A model generated the notes under the pieces. It saw nothing but the letters and a program-made list of their open reading frames with translations. It ran no database searches and was not told the DNA's origin. Shown one piece after another: positions 6,915-12,085 of a DNA stretch of 14,018 nt (the stretch's first letter is position 1; every line of letters starts with the position of its first letter). Both the position numbers and the translations under genes were made by a program. Source of the stretch: an uncultured Fidelibacterota bacterium (GTDB lineage: Bacteria; Fidelibacterota; Marinisomatia; Marinisomatales; TCS55); the NCBI GenBank assembly GCA_913041075.1, contig CAJWGZ010000023.1, positions 1 to 14,018 of the forward strand. The letters run 5' to 3'.

Positions 6915-8921
6915 ATGGCCCGCCTATATGGATTTCAAAAAAAGGATCTGATCCGAGTCTATGAAAATATGATGTTGGCGCGGAAGCTAGATGAAAAAAT
7001 GATGATACTACTTCGGCAAGGGAAGGGTTTCTTTCATATGGCCTGTTCTGGTCATGAAGCTGCGCAATTAGCCGCTGCCAATACCTTGAACGCAGGAAAA
7101 GATTGGTCATACCCTTATTATCGAGATAGTGCATTTTCCATAGCAATGGGTATGACGTCTAAAGAACAATTGCAGGCATTTTTAGCCAAAGCAGATGATC
7201 CATCATCGGGAGGTCGGCAAATGCCGCACCATTTTAGTAAACGCGAATTGAATATTGTGACACAATCCAGTGCTACAGGGACACAGTATTTACAGGCAGT
7301 TGGCTGTGGCATGGCCTGTAAGCTAAATAAGGAAAAAGAAGTGGTATATGTTTCATCGGGAGAAGGGACAACAAGCCAGGGTGATTTTCATGAAGCGCTT
7401 AACTGGTCCAGCCGGGAAAAACTTCCGGTTATATTTCACGTTCAGGATAATGAATACGCCATCAGTGTACATATCTCAGAACAAACATCTGGGGGGTCTG
7501 TATTTTCGATGGTTTCCGGTTATCAAAATCTTGGTCGATTTGATGTGGATGGAACGGACTTCTTTGAGTCCCACCTGGCATTTAAGAAAGCTGTAGGCCG
7601 GGCACGCAAGGGAAAAGGTCCGTCTGTTATTATATCCCATGTAGTTAGATTAGAACCACACTCGTCATCGGATGATCAATTAAAATACCGTACGAAAGAT
7701 GAAATAGATGAAATGAGAAAAAATGATCCAATTCTGAAATTTAGAAATGAGTGTATTACTAACAAGGTCATCAAAAAGGAAGAATTTGAAAAGATAGATA
7801 TAAAACTTAAAGACCAAGTGGACCAGGATGCTGATTGGGCGGAAGCTCAGGATCATCCGGAAGTAGCCACAGCTACGAATCATTTGTACAGCAATGAAAT
7901 GCCTAAGGGTAAGCACATGACGAATACGATAAATGATAAGATTGTAATTATTGATGCGATAAATCATGCTCTTGCGGAAGAAATGGATCGGAATGATAAA
8001 ATGATCATTTATGGACAAGATGTTGCTGATCCCAAAGGGGGAGTATTCACCGCTACAAAAGGCTTAACAGACAAATACGGGCATGACCGTGTGTTTAACA
8101 GCCCTTTAGCTGAATCTTCAATAGTTGGGTCAGCAATAGGTTTAGCAACTGCAGGGTATAAACCAGTAGTGGAAATACAGTTTGGAGATTATATCTGGAC
8201 CGCAATGATGCAAATCCGCAATGAATTAGCTACAATACGGTACCGTTCTAACAATGCCTGGTCATGCCCTGCTGTCATCCGCGTTCCCGTTGGTGGTTAC
8301 ATTCATGGTGGTTTATGTCATAGCCAATCAATTGATGGCTACTTTATCCATTTACCCGGTATTTACATTGCTTATCCATCCAACGCGGCAGATGCAAAAG
8401 GGCTATTAAAAATGGCCTGCCGGATGGATGATCCGGTGATCTTCATGGAACACAAGGGTATCTATCGCCAGGGTTATGCGGTAAGTCCAGAACCAGATGA
8501 AGAATATTTATTGCCTTTTGGGCAAGCAAATTTGGTACAAGAAGGTACAGACATCTCTATAATCACCTGGGGCGCAATGGTTCAGAAATCCATTGATGCA
8601 GTAAATTCTTTTTCCCTTGATGATGGAGTTGTAGAGATAATTGATTTACGTACCTTAAATCCGCTTGATTTTTCTACGATAAATAAATCTATTCAAAAGA
8701 CGGGTAAAGCCCTCGTAGTACACGAAGATAATCTAACCAATGGTCCCGGGGCTGAAATATCTGCGTTGATCGGTGATCGTTGTTTTGAAATGCTGGATGG
8801 TCCCATTCGTAGAGTTGCAGCTAAAGATAGTCCGGTGCCCTATAACATGTATCTGGAAGCGGATGTGTTACCACAGGTAAGTGATATTGAAGAAGCATTA
8901 ATCGAGCTATTGGAGTATTGA
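6915..8921 (+). CDS. Fused 2-oxoacid dehydrogenase E1 alpha-beta subunit
   Basis: This 668-residue protein joins the alpha and beta chains of a thiamine-diphosphate E1 that decarboxylates a 2-oxoacid (pyruvate or a branched-chain 2-oxoacid) and acylates E2 lipoate. The alpha half covers about 1-315. It has YYRD (68-71), a ThDP/metal motif running from GEGTTSQGDFHEALNW (149-164) to DNEYAIS (178-184), and HSSSDD (249-254). A polar linker (about 316-340) leads to the beta half, which has GQDV (367-370), the conserved Glu E400 in PLAESSIVG, and HSQS (469-472). The metal-binding GDG of standalone alpha subunits reads GEG here. I recall this variant in other fused E1 proteins but could not verify it. 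The gene lies two bases after lipB and its stop overlaps the E2 start. Substrate specificity is not certain. Confidence 0.93.
   Translation: MARLYGFQKKDLIRVYENMMLARKLDEKMMILLRQGKGFFHMACSGHEAAQLAAANTLNAGKDWSYPYYRDSAFSIAMGMTSKEQLQAFLAKADDPSSGGRQMPHHFSKRELNIVTQSSATGTQYLQAVGCGMACKLNKEKEVVYVSSGEGTTSQGDFHEALNWSSREKLPVIFHVQDNEYAISVHISEQTSGGSVFSMVSGYQNLGRFDVDGTDFFESHLAFKKAVGRARKGKGPSVIISHVVRLEPHSSSDDQLKYRTKDEIDEMRKNDPILKFRNECITNKVIKKEEFEKIDIKLKDQVDQDADWAEAQDHPEVATATNHLYSNEMPKGKHMTNTINDKIVIIDAINHALAEEMDRNDKMIIYGQDVADPKGGVFTATKGLTDKYGHDRVFNSPLAESSIVGSAIGLATAGYKPVVEIQFGDYIWTAMMQIRNELATIRYRSNNAWSCPAVIRVPVGGYIHGGLCHSQSIDGYFIHLPGIYIAYPSNAADAKGLLKMACRMDDPVIFMEHKGIYRQGYAVSPEPDEEYLLPFGQANLVQEGTDISIITWGAMVQKSIDAVNSFSLDDGVVEIIDLRTLNPLDFSTINKSIQKTGKALVVHEDNLTNGPGAEISALIGDRCFEMLDGPIRRVAAKDSPVPYNMYLEADVLPQVSDIEEALIELLEY
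7905..7919 (+). promoter_or_regulatory. Possible internal ribosome binding site and start for a free E1-beta
   Basis: AAGGG at 7905-7909 is followed after seven bases by an in-frame ATG at 7917-7919, codon 335 of the fused E1 gene. This is exactly the junction between the alpha-like and beta-like halves. Initiation here would give a 334-residue beta subunit beginning MTNTINDKIV, close to the length and start of standalone E1-beta chains. It may be a relic of separate genes or an active internal start. Neither is proven. Confidence 0.35.
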
Positions 8922-10159
8922 TGTTAGTAGATATTATAATGCCCAAAATGGGAGAATCCATCACCGAAGGAACGATAATTGAGTGGCGTAAGAAAATTGG
9001 TGATAATGTGGAAAAAGATGAGATATTTCTGGAGATAGGGACAGACAAGGTCGACTCCGAAATCCCAGCATCGGTGTCTGGTATCTTGGTTGAAATACTG
9101 GCCGAACCAAACGATGTGGTTGATGTGGGTAAAGTGATCGGCAGAATAAATACCGATACGAAAGCCGCAATAGAGATACCAGTTCAAGATCGAAATGAAC
9201 CTATTGTTCCAACGGAAACTGAAGCATCCCAAATGGAAAAACCAGTACGAAAAAGCACTGAAAAAAAATTGACTAGCAAAAGAAAATTGTTTTTCACGCC
9301 AGTGGTTATGAAAATCGCCCAGGAAAAGAACATACCTATAGCGGAACTGGATACAATCCAGGGTACAGGTAGAGGTGGTCGTGTTACCAAAAAAGATTTA
9401 CTGGCTTATCTGGATGATCGTAGTGAACCCGTGCCGTCATCTAAACTAAGCATGTCCGATAATATTGAAGAGATGGAATACATGCGCAAGAAGATAGCAA
9501 ACCATATGCGTTCCAGTCTAGATACTGCTGCTCATGTTCATGTGATGACTGAAGTCGATATGACAACGATTGTAGATTATGTAACGGCAAAAGAAGAATC
9601 ATTTTCCAGTGGAGAAGGTTTTAGCCTGACCTATACTCCATTTATTGTAACTGCTGTGGTAAAAGCAATTCAGCGATTCCCACTGATGAATTGTTCGCTA
9701 GAGGGCGGTAATATTGTGCACAAGAAAAATATAAATATTGGTATGGCTGTTTCAATAGAGGATGGGTTGATGGTACCAGTGATTGAAAAATGCGAAGAGG
9801 CTAATTTTCTTGGTTTATGCCGCCGTGTCCGGGATATAACGGTAAGAACACGGGATAAAAAGCTAAGTCCTGATGAGTTACAGGGATCCACATTCTCCAT
9901 TTCAAATTTCGGTGTATTTAACGTCACTATGGGTACGCCTATTATCAATCAGCCAAATGTGGGTATCCTTGGTGTAGGCGCAATAAAGAAGCGACCCATT
10001 GTTATCGAAACAGAAGCCGGAGACACGATTGGTATCCGTAGCATGATGATACTCACCCTGGGTTTTGATCATCAACTCATTGATGGTGCGGGTGGAAGTC
10101 AGTTCATCGATACTGTTCGGAAAGAATTGGAAACTATGAATCTAGAACGGCTCTTTTAA
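8921..10159 (+). CDS. Dihydrolipoamide acyltransferase (E2) of 2-oxoacid dehydrogenase
   Basis: E2 forms the core of the complex and transfers the acyl group from lipoate to CoA. The 412-residue protein has a single lipoyl domain (about 1-78), with the lipoylated K43 in GTDKVDSEIP. A charged linker (about 80-122) follows. The peripheral-subunit-binding domain lies at about 124-164 (FFTPVVMKIA ... GTGRGGRVTKKDLLAYL). The catalytic acyltransferase domain (about 185-412) ends in DHQLIDG (383-389), with H384 and D388 matching the DHRxxDG active site. I start at ATG 8921, which overlaps the E1 stop by one base (TGATG); the adjacent TTG at 8918 would add one residue. The stop overlaps the methyltransferase start as TAATG. 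Acyl specificity (acetyl or branched-chain) is not resolved. Confidence 0.95.
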   Translation: MLVDIIMPKMGESITEGTIIEWRKKIGDNVEKDEIFLEIGTDKVDSEIPASVSGILVEILAEPNDVVDVGKVIGRINTDTKAAIEIPVQDRNEPIVPTETEASQMEKPVRKSTEKKLTSKRKLFFTPVVMKIAQEKNIPIAELDTIQGTGRGGRVTKKDLLAYLDDRSEPVPSSKLSMSDNIEEMEYMRKKIANHMRSSLDTAAHVHVMTEVDMTTIVDYVTAKEESFSSGEGFSLTYTPFIVTAVVKAIQRFPLMNCSLEGGNIVHKKNINIGMAVSIEDGLMVPVIEKCEEANFLGLCRRVRDITVRTRDKKLSPDELQGSTFSISNFGVFNVTMGTPIINQPNVGILGVGAIKKRPIVIETEAGDTIGIRSMMILTLGFDHQLIDGAGGSQFIDTVRKELETMNLERLF

Positions 10160-10980
10160 TGGCAATTGACCACGTATTAAAACTGTATGCGGAAACGATC
10201 CGATCACCCTATCTGCATTATGGTTACTGGGACGAACCGGAAAAAGTCAATGTGGATTCATTGTCCATTGATGATATTGCTAATGCCCAGGGGCGCTATA
10301 TCGAACATTTAACATCCTTCATACCGGAGGATGTGCGATCTATTCTGGATGTGGGCTGTGGTGTGGGCGGAAACGCAGCGTATTTACAAGAGCGTGGCTT
10401 TGATATAGATGTACTATCCCCTGATCCTTATCAGGAAAAAGTGATTAAGAAAAAATTCAACGGCGCAATGCAATTCTTCAAATCTAAATTTGAGAATTTT
10501 GAAACTGATCGTACCTATGACCTCATCTTGGAGAGTGAAAGCGCTTGTTATATCAAGATTGAACCAGGATTTACTTCAGCAAGACGGGCATTACGGACTG
10601 GTGGATATTTACTGGTGGCCGATTATTTTGTTTATTATCGTAATGAAAGAGGCAGTCCCCATTTAAAATCATCCCACCCGATGCAAGCATATCTGAAAGC
10701 TGGTGAAGCAGCAGGTTTCAAATTATTGAAAGAATATGATCAAACTGAAAATACCATGCCTACGCTCGATGCGGCCCATCATTTCATCCAGCGATTTATC
10801 CAGCCTACAGCGGAATATGCCCAGGTTTCATTGCAGCGAAAAAATCCATTCACATACAGATTAATGAAATCACTATTTGGGAAGAACATATCCAGTAAAA
10901 TGGATCAACTGGATTTAGTGAAGAGTGAAGAGTTTAGAAAATACCGTAAATACATGATCTATTTATTCCAGAAAGTATAA
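10159..10980 (+). CDS. Class I SAM-dependent methyltransferase, substrate unknown
   Basis: This 273-residue protein has a Rossmann-fold methyltransferase core. Motif I ILDVGCGVGGNA spans 62-73, an acidic LSPDP stretch (86-90) follows at the end of strand beta2, and LILESESACYI (122-132) and GGYLLVADYFVYY (148-160) match the later core strands. The N-terminal SPYLHYGYWD (16-25) is reminiscent of small-molecule methyltransferases of the tocopherol/sterol type, although that resemblance does not fix a substrate. The C-terminal 100 residues are basic and carry no motif I recognise. Its start overlaps the E2 stop by one base and lipA begins five bases after its end, so it is embedded in the lipoyl-enzyme operon. 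No known step of lipoate synthesis or 2-oxoacid oxidation needs a methyltransferase. Confidence 0.85.
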   Translation: MAIDHVLKLYAETIRSPYLHYGYWDEPEKVNVDSLSIDDIANAQGRYIEHLTSFIPEDVRSILDVGCGVGGNAAYLQERGFDIDVLSPDPYQEKVIKKKFNGAMQFFKSKFENFETDRTYDLILESESACYIKIEPGFTSARRALRTGGYLLVADYFVYYRNERGSPHLKSSHPMQAYLKAGEAAGFKLLKEYDQTENTMPTLDAAHHFIQRFIQPTAEYAQVSLQRKNPFTYRLMKSLFGKNISSKMDQLDLVKSEEFRKYRKYMIYLFQKV

Positions 10981-10985
10981 CCGAA

Positions 10986-11855
10986 GTGACAACAGAATTA
11001 AAGAATCCTTATAAACCAAAGATCCGGCTGCAGATGGGTGCGGGATACCGATTTGTTGATCAGGTCGTTAAAACAAATAATCTGCATACGGTTTGTGAAG
11101 CAGCTCGCTGCCCCAATATCTATGAATGCTGGGATCGACGCACGGCGACGATCATGATCCTAGGAGATGTATGCACCAGGGCTTGCGGATTCTGTTCTGT
11201 TAAAACCGGGAAGCCGACTTGGGATGATCCGTTGGAACCGGTACGAACTGCCCTGGCTGTGAAGAAAATGGATTTGCGCCATGTGGTGATCACGTCAGTG
11301 GATCGAGACGACATCAAAAACGACTATGGTGCGGAAATCTGGGCAGATACAATTCGCCAGGTTCACCATCATGCATCAGATTGTACAGTAGAAGTGTTAA
11401 CACCGGATTTTAAAGGAAGTAAGCCAGCACTATTAAAAGTATTTGCAGCAGAACCTGACATTTTTAGCCATAATTTAGAGTGTGTAGAAAGGATCAGTAA
11501 ACAGGTTCGCAGTCAGGCCAATTGGCAACGCAGCCTGGAGGTACTGAAGTATTCAGTAAAACATGGTTTACAAACAAAGACTGGGATGATGGTCGGTCTG
11601 GGAGAAACAACCGTTGAAGTACTGGAAACTATGAAACAAGTAGTTGATACTGGTGTTTCAATATTTACTATTGGGCAATATCTACAGCCCACTGGCGGTC
11701 ACCTGCCAGTAGAGAGATATGTTTCCGAGCAAGAATTTGAAGAATATAAATGCAGAGGTTTGGAATTAGGATTTTTAGTAGTGGAATCAGGGGCTCTGGT
11801 ACGGAGTTCATATCATGCTGACGAACAGGCCCGACTGGCTCTGGCCGCTGTGTAA
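10986..11855 (+). CDS. lipA: Lipoyl synthase (radical SAM)
   Basis: LipA inserts two sulfur atoms into octanoyl-E2 to make lipoyl-E2. All iron-sulfur ligands are visible in the 289-residue product: the auxiliary cluster cysteines C37, C42 and C48 (C-x4-C-x5-C), the radical-SAM cluster C63, C67 and C70 (CTRACGFC), and the C-terminal RSSYHAD (273-279), whose serine ligates the auxiliary cluster. EVLTPDFKG (135-143) is a further family hallmark. The start is GTG at 10986, because no ATG occurs until residue 17 and the N-terminal region is needed. The upstream GAAAG (10971-10975) is a weak Shine-Dalgarno. It is the last gene of the operon, separated from lon by 230 bases. Confidence 0.97.
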   Translation: MTTELKNPYKPKIRLQMGAGYRFVDQVVKTNNLHTVCEAARCPNIYECWDRRTATIMILGDVCTRACGFCSVKTGKPTWDDPLEPVRTALAVKKMDLRHVVITSVDRDDIKNDYGAEIWADTIRQVHHHASDCTVEVLTPDFKGSKPALLKVFAAEPDIFSHNLECVERISKQVRSQANWQRSLEVLKYSVKHGLQTKTGMMVGLGETTVEVLETMKQVVDTGVSIFTIGQYLQPTGGHLPVERYVSEQEFEEYKCRGLELGFLVVESGALVRSSYHADEQARLALAAV

Positions 11856-11961
11856 CTCTGTACAGATGAATAGCATGAATACTGTTGTTATCATGACTCT
11901 AGTTCCGGTGTTATCCTAGGCAATTGGTGTTACGCGGCCAGCCTGAAATTGGTTAAAAATC

Positions 11962-11990
11962 TTGAAAAGAACGTATTTATGGCAAATAAT
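11962..11990 (+). promoter_or_regulatory. Candidate lon promoter P1
   Basis: TTGAAA at 11962-11967 and AATAAT at 11985-11990 are separated by 17 bases, a good housekeeping-sigma arrangement. Transcription would begin near 11997 and leave a leader of about 89 bases. The -35 extends to CTTGAAA, which is also the sigma-32 heat-shock -35 consensus, but I see no CCCCAT-type -10 at the right distance. Not experimentally supported. Confidence 0.5.
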
Positions 11991-12002
11991 CCGGGAAAAA
12001 AC

Positions 12003-12031
12003 TTGAAAAACATGACAAATATACATATTAA
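12003..12031 (+). promoter_or_regulatory. Candidate lon promoter P2
   Basis: A second TTGAAA (12003-12008), again preceded by C, is followed after 17 bases by TATTAA (12026-12031). The -10 lies inside the palindrome at 12023-12036, so a protein bound there would occlude it. The predicted start is near 12038 and the leader about 48 bases long. Confidence 0.4.
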
Positions 12032-12046
12032 TATGTTTGGTATGTT
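12009..12046. promoter_or_regulatory. Dyad-symmetric element upstream of lon (possible operator or leader hairpin)
   Basis: A perfect 14-base palindrome, ACATATTAATATGT, occupies 12023-12036. It is flanked by AACATGACAAA (12009-12019) and TTTGGTATGTT (12036-12046), which are reverse complements at 9 of 11 positions. The two dyads have centres only two bases apart. The element overlaps the P2 -10 and would lie in the 5' leader of a P1 transcript. It does not include the ribosome binding site. An operator for a dimeric repressor, or an AU-rich leader hairpin, are both possible. Confidence 0.4.
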
Positions 12047-12074
12047 ATTTGCCTTCAATAGGTGAAAATTAATT

Positions 12075-12079
12075 GAGGA
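12075..12079 (+). promoter_or_regulatory. lon ribosome binding site
   Basis: GAGGA lies six bases before the ATG at 12086. It is a clear Shine-Dalgarno sequence and fixes the lon start, which also gives the expected short N-terminal extension before the conserved VMPLRNTVLFP. Confidence 0.8.
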
Positions 12080-12085
12080 ATTATT

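Larger units (their letters stand above)
11981..12053. repeat. 9-base inverted repeat GGCAAATAA / TTATTTGCC
   Basis: GGCAAATAA (11981-11989) and TTATTTGCC (12045-12053) are exact reverse complements separated by 55 bases. The left arm overlaps the -10 of candidate promoter P1. The arms enclose promoter P2 and the central palindrome. They could be two half-sites for a regulator or be chance in AT-rich DNA. Confidence 0.4.
11856..12085 (+). other. Intergenic region between lipA and lon
   Basis: This 230-base non-coding stretch is the longest in the window. The left half (11856-11940) contains two copies of GGTGTTA (11907-11913 and 11926-11932), 19 bases apart start to start. It also has a short dyad CATGA/TCATG near 11874-11896. 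I see no GC-rich hairpin with a T-run, so termination of the lipA operon is not explained. The right half is AT-rich and holds the promoter-like and symmetric elements listed separately. I found no tRNA, small protein or other gene in it. Confidence 0.7.

Noticed and set aside
7359..7371. GEG motif as evidence that E1 is inactive
   Set aside because: All other active-site elements are intact and Glu can coordinate the metal, so a pseudoenzyme call is not justified.
7348..7596. Plus-strand open frame in a second frame within E1
   Set aside because: It overlaps the ThDP-binding motif in the real frame and has no motif of its own.
7680..8018. A 112-codon open frame on the minus strand opposite the E1 gene
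   Set aside because: It lies wholly inside a strongly supported coding region, is Ile/Phe-rich as expected for the complement of AT-rich coding DNA, and has no recognisable motif.
8924..9232. Minus-strand open frames opposite the E2 lipoyl domain
   Set aside because: The overlapping plus-strand lipoyl domain is canonical; the antisense frames are shadows of its codon pattern.
11856..11940. Intrinsic terminator after lipA
   Set aside because: Only short weak dyads are present and there is no GC-rich stem followed by a run of T.
12009..12079. RNA thermometer controlling lon translation
   Set aside because: The AU-rich dyad in the leader is attractive, but the Shine-Dalgarno at 12075-12079 lies outside the stem and I see no stretch that would pair with it well.
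11856..12085. CIRCE/HrcA heat-shock operator upstream of lon
   Set aside because: The TTAGCACTC-N9-GAGTGCTAA pattern is absent; the palindrome present is purely AT-rich and different in sequence.
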